Positions 43,831 through 52,887 are shown, counted from the stretch's first letter. The stretch is 64,000 bases of DNA from Hornefia porci (GCF_001940235.1 NZ_MJIE01000001.1:1550001-1614000); one strand, 5' to 3'. Program-made: numbers and translations. The notes: generated by a model from the sequence alone, not told the origin.

Positions 43831-43858
43831 CCTCGTCCGTCTCCGCTCAAAAAAACTC

Positions 43859-43887
43859 TTTACAAACCCTTCCGACAGCGTTATACT
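43859..43887 (+). promoter_or_regulatory. Predicted promoter of the pantothenate operon
   Basis: TTTACA (43859-43864), 17 bases, TATACT (43882-43887). A leader of about 90 nt precedes the TTG start at 43986. Confidence 0.75.
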
Positions 43888-43985
43888 GCAACCGATGGAC
43901 GGTATTCCAGAAGGAAACTGTACCGGAAGAACTCCGAACCGGCCGGAAGGGCCAGGACATCACGTCACCCGAAAGAGGTGATTGA

Positions 43986-44843
43986 TTGAAGACAGGATTT
44001 ATAGGAGCAGGAAAAGTGGGATTTACCCTCGGGAAATATCTCACAGAACATGGAAAAAAGGTTACAGGCTATTACAGCCGCAACACTCATTCTGCCCGTG
44101 AGGCAGCACAGTTCACAGACACGAAGGCCTGCGATTCGCTCGCAGCGCTCATTCACGAAAGCGACGTGTTGTTCCTGACAGTACCTGACAGCAGCATCAC
44201 TTCCGTATACGAAGAGATCGCGGCGCATCCGATTCGGGGGAAATACATTTGTCACTGCAGCGGGGAGAAGACCTCTGCCGAGGCGTTCCCGGGCATTGAC
44301 AAAACAGGTGCATACGAATATTCCGTTCATCCGTTGTTCGCCGTAAGCGACAAATACCATGCTTACGAGGAACTCCCGGATGTTTTTTTTACCATCGAGG
44401 GGAACAAAGATCATCTGAACGGCATCCGCGAGATGCTCTCAGAGGCCGGACTTCAGACGCGGCTCATCGATCCGGCGGACAAAACCCGCTACCACGCCGC
44501 CGCCGCGGCGGCAAGCAACCTGGTAATCGGACTGCTGGATCAGAGCATTTCGATGCTGGGCGAATGCGGGTTTTCCGAGGAAGACGCACGGGCGGCGCTG
44601 ACGCCTCTGGTGCTCGGCAACGTCCGTCATCTGCTGCGGGACGGCCCGGTGCAGGCCCTGACCGGACCTGTGGAGCGGGGCGACGCCGAAACCGTCCGGA
44701 AACACCTGGCGTCCCTGGACAGCCGGCGCGACAGAGCTTTGTACTCCCTTTTGTCCCTGCGCCTTGCAGACATCGCGCAGAGGAAGCACCCCGACCGGGA
44801 CTACGCCGCGGTCGAAAAAATCTTGGAGGAATTTGCAGAATGA
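43986..44843 (+). CDS. Rossmann-fold/DUF2520 reductase, probable PanG-type ketopantoate reductase
   Basis: 285 residues from a TTG at 43986 preceded by AGAGGTG. N-terminal NADP fold TGFIGAGKVGFTLGKYLTEH, YYSRN, LFLTVPDSSITSVYEEIA, then HCSGEKTSAEAF and YEYSVHPLFAVSD, with the C-terminal helical domain KTRYHAAAAAASNLVIGLLD typical of DUF2520. Its stop overlaps the panB start (ATGA). No panE or ilvC-like gene is in this operon, so it most likely reduces 2-dehydropantoate to pantoate, the step between PanB and PanC. From memory, PanG of Francisella and clostridial relatives are such alternative reductases; the equivalence here is inferred. Confidence 0.78.
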   Translation: MKTGFIGAGKVGFTLGKYLTEHGKKVTGYYSRNTHSAREAAQFTDTKACDSLAALIHESDVLFLTVPDSSITSVYEEIAAHPIRGKYICHCSGEKTSAEAFPGIDKTGAYEYSVHPLFAVSDKYHAYEELPDVFFTIEGNKDHLNGIREMLSEAGLQTRLIDPADKTRYHAAAAAASNLVIGLLDQSISMLGECGFSEEDARAALTPLVLGNVRHLLRDGPVQALTGPVERGDAETVRKHLASLDSRRDRALYSLLSLRLADIAQRKHPDRDYAAVEKILEEFAE

Positions 44844-45670
44844 AAAACAGTATTATGACGTTCCGTGAAAAGAAGGAAAAGGGCGAAAAGATCGCCATGC
44901 TCACATGCTACGACTATTCCACCGCACGGCTGATGGACGCGGCCGGCATCGACGGCGTGCTGATCGGCGATTCCCTCGGCAACACCATGCTGGGATACCC
45001 GGACACACTTTCCGTAACGATGGAGGACATGATCCGCTATTCCACCGGCGTCGCCCGGGGCTGTGAGAATGCGCTGGTTGTCATGGACATGCCGTTCATG
45101 TCGTATCAGCTCTCCATGGAGCAGGGACTGATGAACGCGGGACGCCTGATGAAAGAGGCCCGCGGCCAGGCCGTCAAGCTGGAGGGCGGCGCCCGGGTAT
45201 GTCCCCAGATCAGAGCGATGACAGACGCCGGAATCCCTGTTATGGCGCATCTGGGGCTGACCCCGCAGTCGGTAAACGCTTTCGGCGGACACCGCGTCCA
45301 GGGGAAGACTGACGATGCCGCGAAGCAATTGATGGAGGACGCCCACAAAATCGAGGACGCCGGAGCCTTCGCCGTCGTCCTGGAATGCGTTCCCGCTCCG
45401 CTGGCCGCCCGGGTCAGCCGGCAGCTGAAGATCCCCACCATCGGCATCGGAGCAGGAAACGGATGCGACGGACAGATTCTCGTTTACCAGGATATGCTGG
45501 GCATGTTCAACGACTTTACTCCCAAGTTCGTCAAGCACTTCAGCAACATCGGCGAGGAAATGAGCCGGGCCTTCCGGGACTACATCTCCGAAGTCCGCTC
45601 CGGCGCATTCCCGGACGAGGACCACTCCTTCAAAATGAAAAACGAAGAAATCCTTTCAAGACTGTATTAG
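44840..45670 (+). CDS. panB: 3-methyl-2-oxobutanoate hydroxymethyltransferase
   Basis: 276 residues from ATG 44840 with GGAGG 10 bases upstream. TIM-barrel signatures AMLTCYDYSTARLMDAAGID at residues 18-37, GDSLGNTMLGYPDTLSVTM, VVMDMPFMSYQLS, VKLEGGARV, MAHLGLTPQSVNAFGG, LECVPAPLAARVS and GIGAGNGCDGQILVYQDMLG cover the metal and substrate sites. It adds a hydroxymethyl group from methylene-THF to 2-oxoisovalerate, the first committed step to pantothenate. Confidence 0.96.
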   Translation: MKNSIMTFREKKEKGEKIAMLTCYDYSTARLMDAAGIDGVLIGDSLGNTMLGYPDTLSVTMEDMIRYSTGVARGCENALVVMDMPFMSYQLSMEQGLMNAGRLMKEARGQAVKLEGGARVCPQIRAMTDAGIPVMAHLGLTPQSVNAFGGHRVQGKTDDAAKQLMEDAHKIEDAGAFAVVLECVPAPLAARVSRQLKIPTIGIGAGNGCDGQILVYQDMLGMFNDFTPKFVKHFSNIGEEMSRAFRDYISEVRSGAFPDEDHSFKMKNEEILSRLY

Positions 45671-45734
45671 CCGCGGCGGTCACATCACACCAGAAAAATC
45701 ACATTGAAAAAACGAAAAAGAGGACGAGAGAACT

Positions 45735-46619
45735 ATGAACACTGTAAACACAATCAACGAGCTTCGCGAGCAGGTCCGTGCCTGGAAGGCCGAAGGCCTC
45801 ACCATCGGCCTTTGTCCTACCATGGGCTATCTCCACGAGGGACACGCCTCTCTCATGGACGCCTCCGTCAGGAGCTGCGACCGCACCGTCGCTTCAGTCT
45901 TTGTAAACCCGATTCAGTTCGGACCTAATGAAGATCTGGCCACATATCCCCGGGATTTTGAATCCGACTGCAGGCTGCTGGAGGCCCATGGGGTTGACCT
46001 GGTCTTCCACCCGGAACCGGCTGAGATGTATGCGGACGACTTCTGCACTTTCGTGGACATCGACGTACTGAGCAAGACGCTGTGCGGCAAGACGCGGCCG
46101 ATTCATTTCCGCGGCGTCTGCACGGTTATCACAAAGCTGCTGAACACGGTGACGCCGGACAAAATCTTTTTCGGACAAAAGGACGCCCAGCAGCTCGCCA
46201 TCATCCGCCGCATGGTGCGGGATCTGAATTTCGATGTGGAAGTCGTCGGATGTCCTATCGTGCGGGAAGCGGACGGACTTGCGAAGAGCTCCCGAAACAC
46301 ATACCTGAATCCGGACGAACGCCGGGCGGCCCGAATCCTTTCCAGAGCGATCCGGCTCGGCCAGGACATCGCCGACGGGGGCGAACGCAGGAGCGGGAAA
46401 CTGCTCGCTGCCATGAAAGAAAAGCTGGTTTCGGAGCCGATGGCTGAGGTGGAGTATGTAGAGGTGGTCAACGGTGAAAACATGCAGCCTGTCGATACGT
46501 TCCGAGAGGGCGATCTGGTTGCGATGGCAGTCCGCATCGGCGGCACCCGTCTGATCGACAACTTCACCGTGGGTCAGCCGCCCATCGATTTTCAGGAGGG
46601 ACAGTCCAATGCAGATTGA
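45735..46619 (+). CDS. panC: Pantothenate synthetase
   Basis: 294 residues. [20 protein letters not shown] near residue 27 carries the HIGH-like motif of the ATP site, then [62 protein letters not shown] and [11 protein letters not shown] (KMSKS-like loop). It condenses pantoate with beta-alanine using ATP. It follows panB by 64 bases and overlaps panD by 11. Confidence 0.96.
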   Translation: MNTVNTINELREQVRAWKAEGLTIGLCPTMGYLHEGHASLMDASVRSCDRTVASVFVNPIQFGPNEDLATYPRDFESDCRLLEAHGVDLVFHPEPAEMYADDFCTFVDIDVLSKTLCGKTRPIHFRGVCTVITKLLNTVTPDKIFFGQKDAQQLAIIRRMVRDLNFDVEVVGCPIVREADGLAKSSRNTYLNPDERRAARILSRAIRLGQDIADGGERRSGKLLAAMKEKLVSEPMAEVEYVEVVNGENMQPVDTFREGDLVAMAVRIGGTRLIDNFTVGQPPIDFQEGQSNAD

Positions 46620-47007
46620 AATGTTAAAAGGAAAGATTCACCGGGCCACGGTCACCCAGGCCGAGCTGGGCTACATCGGCAGCATCACCATCGATGAGGA
46701 GCTGATGGACGCCGCCGGAATCGCAGAATATCAGCGCGTTGACATCGTCGACGTCGACAATGGAGCGCGTTTTTCGACCTATACCATCGCCGGCCGGCGC
46801 GGATCCGGGATTTTCTGCCTGAACGGAGCGGCGGCCCGCTGTGCCTGCGTCGGCGACAAAATCATCATCATGGCATACTGCCAGATGACGCCGGAGGAAG
46901 CCGAACGGCACCGCCCGTCTGTGGTTTTTCTGGATGAAAACAATCAGATCAGCCGCATCACCAATTACGAAAAGCACGGTCGTCTGGAGGACATGACGGA
47001 ACTGTAA
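46609..47007 (+). CDS. panD: Aspartate 1-decarboxylase proenzyme
   Basis: 132 residues. [20 protein letters not shown] ends at the self-cleavage site YIGS (residues 26-29), where the serine becomes the pyruvoyl cofactor. [14 protein letters not shown], then [37 protein letters not shown] and [10 protein letters not shown] are standard. GGAGGG precedes the ATG within the panC end. It makes beta-alanine for PanC. Confidence 0.96.
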   Translation: MQIEMLKGKIHRATVTQAELGYIGSITIDEELMDAAGIAEYQRVDIVDVDNGARFSTYTIAGRRGSGIFCLNGAAARCACVGDKIIIMAYCQMTPEEAERHRPSVVFLDENNQISRITNYEKHGRLEDMTEL

Positions 47008-47009
47008 AT

Positions 47010-47063
47010 CCGCCGGGCGCAGCCAGGCATCGAAAGCCGCCGGGCGCAGCCGGGCATCGAGAG
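47010..47063. repeat. Tandem duplication, 2 x 27 bp, just after panD
   Basis: CCGCCGGGCGCAGCC at 47010 recurs at 47037, followed by a third degenerate part. It fills the gap between the panD stop and the rhodanese leader. Confidence 0.75.
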
Positions 47064-47138
47064 CGGCCGGGCGGCTGCAGGCAGCCCTCAGCGCCGGCCG
47101 CCATGGTTCGCAGGATAGAAACACAGGAGGATTTTATT

Positions 47139-47444
47139 TTGTTCAGCAAAAAAGATATCAACGATTACGCACAGGAAGCCCGCGACACGAACGGAGCCGT
47201 CCTGGTAGACGTTCGGAACCGAAAAGAATACGAGCAGGGGCATCTGCCCGGCGCAGTCAATATCCCGCTGCCGGATATCCAGTTCTCCATCGGAAAACTC
47301 GGTCCCGTCAGCACGCCGCTTTTCGTGTACTGTCTCAGCGGAGCGCGCAGCCGGCAGGCCTGCAACAATCTGAAGAAAATGGGATACGAGCACGTTGTCA
47401 ACATGGGCGGAATCAGCCGCTGGACCGGAGAACTGGAGAAATAG
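47139..47444 (+). CDS. Single-domain rhodanese-like sulfurtransferase
   Basis: 101 residues from a TTG at 47139 placed 8 bases after AGGAGG; an ATG at 47103 in the same frame lacks a ribosome binding site and would include it. Rhodanese features: VLVDVRNRKEYEQGHLPGAV near residue 18, and the active-site loop YCLSGARSRQAC with the catalytic cysteine near residue 66, ending HVVNMGGISRW. No signal peptide. It may accept sulfur from a desulfurase; link to the pan operon is by position only. Confidence 0.87.
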   Translation: MFSKKDINDYAQEARDTNGAVLVDVRNRKEYEQGHLPGAVNIPLPDIQFSIGKLGPVSTPLFVYCLSGARSRQACNNLKKMGYEHVVNMGGISRWTGELEK

Positions 47445-47532
47445 CCTCCGGCACAGGCCGCCGTCGGGAACCATCTGCGGGTTGGCGTGCAGGCGAGAAC
47501 CATCGTCCGAAACGCGGCTGTCGGGAACCGGT

Positions 47533-47586
47533 CGCTGTTCGCGCACTGCCCGCTGTTCGCGCACTGCCCGCTGTTCGCGCACTGCC
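47533..47586. repeat. Triplicated 18-bp repeat after the rhodanese gene
   Basis: CGCTGTTCGCGCACTGCC occurs three times without change at 47533, 47551 and 47569. It lies between the convergent 3' ends of the rhodanese and CHAP genes. Confidence 0.88.
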
Positions 47587-47596
47587 CGCTCTATGG

Positions 47597-49117
47597 TTAT
47601 TCGCTTTCAGGCGTTCCGTACCCCATAATGTATTTACTGAAGACCCAGTAGGATTTTCGTTTGCAGATGTCACCTGAGGCGTTGCCCTCGATGGTGAATA
47701 CGCGACCTAGGTGGTACCCGGCGACGATACCCACATGGTCGGCCACATCGTTGTCATTCCAGTCGAAAAAGATGATATCGCCGGCCACCGGTTTTTCGCC
47801 GGCGTTCCGCCATTTTCCTTTGTCCTTAAACCAGTTCAGACCTGTCTGCACATAGGAGAATTTCGGAACCTTCCCCTCTGAAAGATATCCGTTCTGATCG
47901 GCGCACCAGGATACGAAACAGGCGCACCAGTCCACCTCGGAATCAAACCCGTACCAGCTCCAGAACTTTTCACCGCCCTCGTTCCCCAGCTCCTGTCGGG
48001 CTGTTTCCACCATCGCGGAATTTCCGTCCAGAAAAGCGGCCCCGTTCTTCATGCTGATTCCCAGCAGAGCCGTCCACGCAATTACAATAAACAGCGCAAT
48101 CATCATAATCTGTCTCGGGCGCAGTCTTCGTCCTGTTCTTTGTGTCCGCGGCTTTCGGCCGGAACGTGGCGGTTCCCGGCGCACGGGTTCCCGGGATTCC
48201 CACGCATTCCGGGATGATTCGGAGGATTGGGGATTCCATTCGTCGTAGGGATTTTCCTGAGGCTCCGGCTCCCACGCATCATAAGAATTTTCCCGAGGCT
48301 CCGGCTCCCATGCATCATAAGGATTTTCCTGAGGCTCCGGCTCCCATGCATCGTAGAAATTATCCCGAGGCTCCGGCTCCCATTCGCCATAGGAATCCTC
48401 CTGTGGCTCCGGATCCCATGCATTCCAGGAGGTCTGCGTCATCCTGTCGGATTGGGAGTTCCTGTTTTTTCTGTCGAATCTGGACCAGAAATCCAAATCC
48501 TCAAAGGCTACAAACTCGCGCTCCTTTTCGTCCGAGTGCTTGCCTGCATAGCCGGAACCGATGTGCAGGTGACTCAGCAGGACTCCGGGCAGTGCGTGAA
48601 TCCAGTCCGCTGCCTCGTCATATTTATCGCGCAGCAGGGCAGTCAGACCGGACAGGCCGGATTCAGCGGCATGTCTCGCCCCACGGGAACGAACGCCGTT
48701 TCCGAATTCCGGCACGTCGAAACCACCGTCGCCGAAGGACGGATCTTTGATACTGCTCTCTCCGGTACTGCTGCGACGGGAATCAGTGCCGGTCGACTCG
48801 TCAGCTGAGGCGTGTCGGTCGGCACGGTCGGCGCGGTCAAAGCCGATGTCAGAATAACGGGAACCAGTGCCGGCCGACTCGATGTCACTGTCGCCGGGCC
48901 GCCACTGATGCGCCTTCAGATATTCCTCATAAGAATTGTAAATCGGTTCTTCCGGCTCCTCTGGCCGTTGGACGTTGCGGGGAACAAAGTCCTCGCCTGC
49001 GCCCGAATCGTCATCGGCGAACCGGCGGCGACGGTTTTTCTGTTCAAAGCTCCCCCGGCGATAGACCCGTGTCTGATCCGCCGGGCTGTCGCCTCTGCTC
49101 TTTCTGGATCTCCACAT
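47597..49117 (-). CDS. Membrane-anchored CHAP-domain peptidoglycan amidase/endopeptidase with 12-residue repeats
   Basis: 506 residues from the ATG at 49117, 7 bases after GGAGG; the ATG at 49123 touches the ribosome binding site. The cytoplasmic N-terminal part of about 330 residues is charged and carries five to six 12-residue repeats (WEPEPQENPYDA type). A basic stretch RRLRPRQ precedes one transmembrane helix (IMMIALFIVIAWTALLGIS). Outside the membrane lies a CHAP domain with catalytic Cys in DWCACFVSWCADQNGY and His in DNDVADHVGIVAGY. It probably cleaves peptidoglycan during growth or division. Confidence 0.88.
   Translation of the reverse strand: MWRSRKSRGDSPADQTRVYRRGSFEQKNRRRRFADDDSGAGEDFVPRNVQRPEEPEEPIYNSYEEYLKAHQWRPGDSDIESAGTGSRYSDIGFDRADRADRHASADESTGTDSRRSSTGESSIKDPSFGDGGFDVPEFGNGVRSRGARHAAESGLSGLTALLRDKYDEAADWIHALPGVLLSHLHIGSGYAGKHSDEKEREFVAFEDLDFWSRFDRKNRNSQSDRMTQTSWNAWDPEPQEDSYGEWEPEPRDNFYDAWEPEPQENPYDAWEPEPRENSYDAWEPEPQENPYDEWNPQSSESSRNAWESREPVRREPPRSGRKPRTQRTGRRLRPRQIMMIALFIVIAWTALLGISMKNGAAFLDGNSAMVETARQELGNEGGEKFWSWYGFDSEVDWCACFVSWCADQNGYLSEGKVPKFSYVQTGLNWFKDKGKWRNAGEKPVAGDIIFFDWNDNDVADHVGIVAGYHLGRVFTIEGNASGDICKRKSYWVFSKYIMGYGTPESE
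48232..48420 (-). repeat. 36-bp in-frame repeats within the CHAP protein gene
   Basis: About five units of 36 bases encoding WEPEP(Q/R)(E/D)N.YD(A/E), with degenerate ends. The plus strand shows the core GAGGCTCCGGCTCCCA repeated at 36-base spacing. Confidence 0.85.
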
Positions 49118-49166
49118 ATCCATTCCTCCCTTTGATTAAGACATTGTACCATTTTTCACGGCGTAT

Positions 49167-49190
49167 GAAAAGAGCGGACCCCTCTTTTTC
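49167..49190 (-). terminator. Terminator of the PRPP synthetase gene
   Basis: On the minus strand GAAAAAGAG pairs with CTCTTTTC around a 6-7-base loop, 59 bases after the stop at 49249. The T-rich right arm serves as the tract. Confidence 0.6.
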
Positions 49191-49248
49191 GGAATCCGCC
49201 CTCGGTACATCTCGATTTATTTAAGCCCTGCCTGACTCTGCGGGCTCG

Positions 49249-50370
49249 TTACTCCTTCAGCAGTGCAGCGATTTTCGTTCTGGGATCGATGATATCGCTG
49301 ACGGAGATATCGCCGTTCAGTGCCGCGATGAGGTAGGACACATATTTGGAGACGTCCACCTCGTAGAACCACTCTTTGTTCACAAGCTCCGGCTTGCGGT
49401 AGGTCAGGTTCGTGCAGAGAATGCCCTTGATTACGCCCTCTTCATAGGCTTTGTCAAACTCCGCAAGTCCGTTGGTAAAGAGACCGTAGGTCGCATAGCA
49501 GTAGATGTTGCCGGCCTTTCTGCGCTTCAGCTCGTAGGCAATATCCAGCATGGATTCGCCGGAGGAAATGATGTCATCGGTGATGAAAATATCCTTCCCT
49601 TCCACCGACGCGCCCAGATATTCATGGGCCACGATGGGATTATGGCCGTTCACCATAGTCGCGTAGTCCCGTCGTTTGTAGAACATCCCCAGATCCACGC
49701 CCAGGACGGAGGAATAATACATGTTACGGTTCATCGCGCCTTCGTCGGGGCTGACCATCATGAACTTCTCCTTGCGGCAGTCCAGGTCGGGGAAGGTTCT
49801 CTTCAGTTTTTTCAGCACCTGATAATACGGAATAATATTATCAAATCCCATCAGGGGCACCGCGTTCTGGATCATCGGGGCGTGGGCGTCAAAGCAGATC
49901 AGGTTCGTCACGCCCATGGCCTGAAGCTCCTGCAGCATGCAGGCGCAGTCCAGCGACTCGCGGAAGCTTCTTTTGTGCTGGCGTCCCCCATACAGAATCG
50001 GCATGATGACGGAAATTCTGTGTGCCTTTCCGGCCGCCGCCTGAATCAGCCTCTTCATGTCCTGGTAATGATCGTCCGGAGACATGTGGTTGACATAGCC
50101 GAACAGGTTGTAGGTGCATCCGTAGTTGCCTACGTCAACAAAGACATAGAGATCGCGTCCGCGCACCGTCTCGTTGATCATGCCCTTGGCGTCACCGGAT
50201 GAAAAGCGGGGGCATTTACTGCTGACCAGATATGATTCAGCGTCCTCTCCTGTCCAGCGGCGCAGATAAGCGTCGACCATCTTCGCCAGTTCTTCCGCTC
50301 CCTCTGTCGCCACAAGTCCAATGTTGCCGAAATTGCTGGGGGTTGTAAGTAATTCTTCTGGTGTTCTCAT
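49249..50370 (-). CDS. prs: Ribose-phosphate pyrophosphokinase, long clostridial form
   Basis: 373 residues, about 60 longer than classical Prs. The PRPP-binding loop reads FITDDIISSGESMLDIAYEL near residue 265, with DVGNYGCTYNLFGYVNHMSP and MPILYGGRQHKRSFRESLDC giving the nucleotide/flexible-loop half, and LICFDAHAPMIQNAVP near residue 165. The two halves match the duplicated phosphoribosyltransferase-like fold of Prs. It makes PRPP from ribose-5-phosphate and ATP. AAGGGAA precedes ATG 50370. The 255-base gap upstream to 50626 shows only a GC-rich repeat-like stretch and an AT-rich promoter zone. Confidence 0.88.
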   Translation of the reverse strand: MRTPEELLTTPSNFGNIGLVATEGAEELAKMVDAYLRRWTGEDAESYLVSSKCPRFSSGDAKGMINETVRGRDLYVFVDVGNYGCTYNLFGYVNHMSPDDHYQDMKRLIQAAAGKAHRISVIMPILYGGRQHKRSFRESLDCACMLQELQAMGVTNLICFDAHAPMIQNAVPLMGFDNIIPYYQVLKKLKRTFPDLDCRKEKFMMVSPDEGAMNRNMYYSSVLGVDLGMFYKRRDYATMVNGHNPIVAHEYLGASVEGKDIFITDDIISSGESMLDIAYELKRRKAGNIYCYATYGLFTNGLAEFDKAYEEGVIKGILCTNLTYRKPELVNKEWFYEVDVSKYVSYLIAALNGDISVSDIIDPRTKIAALLKE

Positions 50371-50625
50371 AATTTTTCCCTTAACTCTAGTGTTTAATGC
50401 TTATTGCTCCTGAAAAATAACTCCACCCTATTCTACAATAAATTCCGCAACAAAACTATGCCTACCGTAAAAAAAATGTAAATTTGATGTAAATCGGCCC
50501 TGCACGCCGGGTCCGGCGAGGCTCACTGTGCAGGCATCGGCCCTGTCGTACAGCTCGCACAGGCAGTTCCGCCATACGATCCGCACAAACAGTTTCGTCA
50601 TACAGTACGCGACCGGTCCGCGCCG

Positions 50626-51063
50626 TCATTTACGCTTATTTTCCAGCCATATCATAAATTTGTCGATATCGTCCTGACACCACTTCACCACAGCGCCCGC
50701 CACAACCGCATCGTCCAGAAGCCCCGCGCCGGGAACCGCATCCGGAATGACATCAAGGGGAGTCACAAAATAAATCAGCGCCGCCACAATCGCGATCAGA
50801 TGCGGCATGGAAATCGCCGTGTATTCACCTCGCACAAAACAGTGTATCATCAGAATGAGCTCCGGTATATACGCCAGTTTGTCTCCGCCGGCAGGCAGTT
50901 CCTTCAGTTTTTGCCGCGCCTGCAGCAGAAGGTCCTCGATCCTGTTCTCATCCTTCAGGAGTTCCTTCGCCTTTTCCTGAAATTCATTGAACTTTTCCGT
51001 GAGTTTCTTCGTCGGCATCTCCAGGGTGCCGGGTCTGCTGTGCTTCGCCGTATTATGCCGCAT
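50626..51063 (-). CDS. DUF1232 (YkvA-like) small membrane protein
   Basis: 145 residues, AAGGAGG before ATG 51063. A charged helical first half precedes the DUF1232 hydrophobic segment: LIAIVAALIYFVTPLDVIPD followed by AVPGAGLLDDAVVAGAVVKW. The 'YFVTPLDVIPD' core is the family signature. Function unknown. The last residues DDIDKFMIWLENKRK are charged. Confidence 0.87.
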   Translation of the reverse strand: MRHNTAKHSRPGTLEMPTKKLTEKFNEFQEKAKELLKDENRIEDLLLQARQKLKELPAGGDKLAYIPELILMIHCFVRGEYTAISMPHLIAIVAALIYFVTPLDVIPDAVPGAGLLDDAVVAGAVVKWCQDDIDKFMIWLENKRK

Positions 51064-51319
51064 GCCGTTTCCTCCTTATATCGTCGGGTACAAAAGATCA
51101 TACTGTCAATATATAAACAGCCTCATTCCTTTTCGGTCTTTCATCTTTTCCATACACTCACTCCTCTGAGAAATTTGTCTGTATTCATATTATACTTTCC
51201 CTTTGGCTCCCGGGCAACAAAAACCAATTCTCCGGGCTGCGCCTTCATACGCGAAGTACCAAAGTACCCTTCGGGTACTATCGAAAAATGGCTCAGGGAA
51301 TTATAATTAGTGTATGCTT

Positions 51320-51502
51320 ATTAAGTCCCCATCGGACTTAATGGGCGCTGACGGCAGTTTGTCAGCAGCGCCGCGGCGCACCATCCAATGGAAGAGTGCG
51401 CCGGCAGACACTAATTGATGCTTGTGCTCAGGGATTCGGCCGTTTCCGAATCCCACTGCCGCAAGGTTTTCGGATGAAACGCTTGAAAACCTTGCGGCAC
51501 AT
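51320..51502. ncRNA. Run of five stem-loops upstream of the LRR gene (possible structured RNA)
   Basis: Consecutive hairpins: ATTAAGTCC-N5-GGACTTAAT (51320-51342), GCGCTG...CAGCGC (51345-51371), GGCGCAC...GTGCGCC (51375-51402), GGGATTCGG-N6-CCGAATCCC (51431-51454) and a 15-bp perfect stem GCCGCAAGGTTTTC with flanking T/A (51457-51499). The 562-base gap 51064-51625 holds no credible gene. Strand unknown because the stems are symmetric; position favours a 5' leader of the LRR gene. RNA identity is inferred. Confidence 0.5.
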
Positions 51503-51625
51503 AACCGCGAATCCCGTAATGCTTTGTTGCAGCCACAGCTGTAAAAACGCAATGCCGCAATACTTTGTGAGATGAATGAGCCCTGAAAAAGGGAACGGAC
51601 TGAGATCCGGAGGAGGAAAAATGTC

Positions 51626-52837
51626 ATGAAGAAGAACGGATTGAAACACACTGCCGCGCAGGGTCTGACCATCATTCTGGCCCTGATGCTCATGCTGGCA
51701 CTGATGCCGGTGATGGGCGAAAAAACAATGGCGGAAGACGAAATGTCCTTTATGAGTGATAATTGTAAATACACGGTTATCGATACGTCCGATCACAGCG
51801 TCCGGCTGGACAGCTATCGCGGCGATGACAGAGATCTGATCGTGCCCGAGACAGTCGAACACGAAGGAATCACGTATACCGTGGTCAAAATCGGAGCGAT
51901 GGACTGGCAGACGTCTCCTCTTGTCCGCATGGAACTGCCGGACACCGTCACCGAACTGTCCGTCGATGCCTTCAGTGGCCTTAAGAGCCTGCAGGCGATC
52001 AGTCTCAGTAAAAGCATCACCGAAATTCCCGATAACTGCTTCTTTGGATGCAGTGCATTAAAAACAGTCAGAGGCACAAGCCAGGTCACCTCCATCGGCC
52101 ATTACGCCTTCTACAATTGCGGATTGACATCCTTTACAGTTCCTGAGAACGTCACAAAGCTTGGAGAGAGCGTTTTCTCATATTCTTCGAAGCTGAAGAC
52201 TGTCACCCTGTCCAGAAAAATGAAATCCGTTGATCCCTCCGCCTTCGAATTCAGCGGTGTACAGACATTCAAAGTTCAGCGCGGCAGCAAATACTTTGCA
52301 GCAGGCAAATATCTGCTCTATAACAAAAAGAAGACCCGGATCGTCGCCTATGCGCCGGGACGGAAAAATCGTTCCTATACGGTTCCCGGAAACGTCACCT
52401 CCATCGGAGCACACGCTTTCTATCTTAATACCCATCTCAGAAAAGTCACCATACGGAAAAACGTCCGCACCATCGGTACCGGCGCCTTCGAATGTTCAGA
52501 TCTCACCTCGGTTATCCTCGCCGGCAGGACCCGCGTGATCGGAGAAAACGCCTTCCAGTGCTGCGACAAACTTAAATCCGTCAGTTTCGGGAAAAGGGTT
52601 CACACCATTCAGGCCGGCGCATTTAGAGCCACCAATCTGAAGTCTGTCCGGATCCCCCGCAACGTCAAAAAAATCGGCAAACAGGCCTTCGGTTACGATT
52701 GGGACGTAGGATTCGATGAAGAAAATACCACCATCGACATAGTTGTAAAAAGATCCGGCTTCAAGATCTACGGCAAAAAAGGCAGCTCCGCTCATAAATA
52801 TGCGAAGGCCAATAAGTTCAAATTCGTGAAGTACTGA
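51626..52837 (+). CDS. Secreted leucine-rich-repeat (BspA-type LRR_5) protein
   Basis: 403 residues; GGAGGAGG precedes the ATG. A signal peptide (KHTAAQGLTIILALMLMLAL) probably ends near residue 33-36. The remainder is built of LRR_5 repeats of 22-24 residues, e.g. VTSIGHYAFYNCGLTSFTVP, VTKLGESVFSYSSKLKTVTL, VRTIGTGAFECSDLTSVILA, VHTIQAGAFRATNLKSVRIP. No LPxTG, cell-wall-binding domain or dockerin follows, so it is probably released or loosely bound. Such BspA-like proteins often mediate adhesion, but no target is known here. Confidence 0.9.
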   Translation: MKKNGLKHTAAQGLTIILALMLMLALMPVMGEKTMAEDEMSFMSDNCKYTVIDTSDHSVRLDSYRGDDRDLIVPETVEHEGITYTVVKIGAMDWQTSPLVRMELPDTVTELSVDAFSGLKSLQAISLSKSITEIPDNCFFGCSALKTVRGTSQVTSIGHYAFYNCGLTSFTVPENVTKLGESVFSYSSKLKTVTLSRKMKSVDPSAFEFSGVQTFKVQRGSKYFAAGKYLLYNKKKTRIVAYAPGRKNRSYTVPGNVTSIGAHAFYLNTHLRKVTIRKNVRTIGTGAFECSDLTSVILAGRTRVIGENAFQCCDKLKSVSFGKRVHTIQAGAFRATNLKSVRIPRNVKKIGKQAFGYDWDVGFDEENTTIDIVVKRSGFKIYGKKGSSAHKYAKANKFKFVKY

Positions 52838-52887
52838 GCCGGCTTCGTGAAGTACTGAGACAGCGCCCGCATTATTTGCTCCTGCAG

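Noticed and set aside
48232..48420. CRISPR-like array (36-bp periodicity)
   Set aside because: The repeats are in frame within the CHAP gene, directly adjacent without spacers, and encode WEPEP units.
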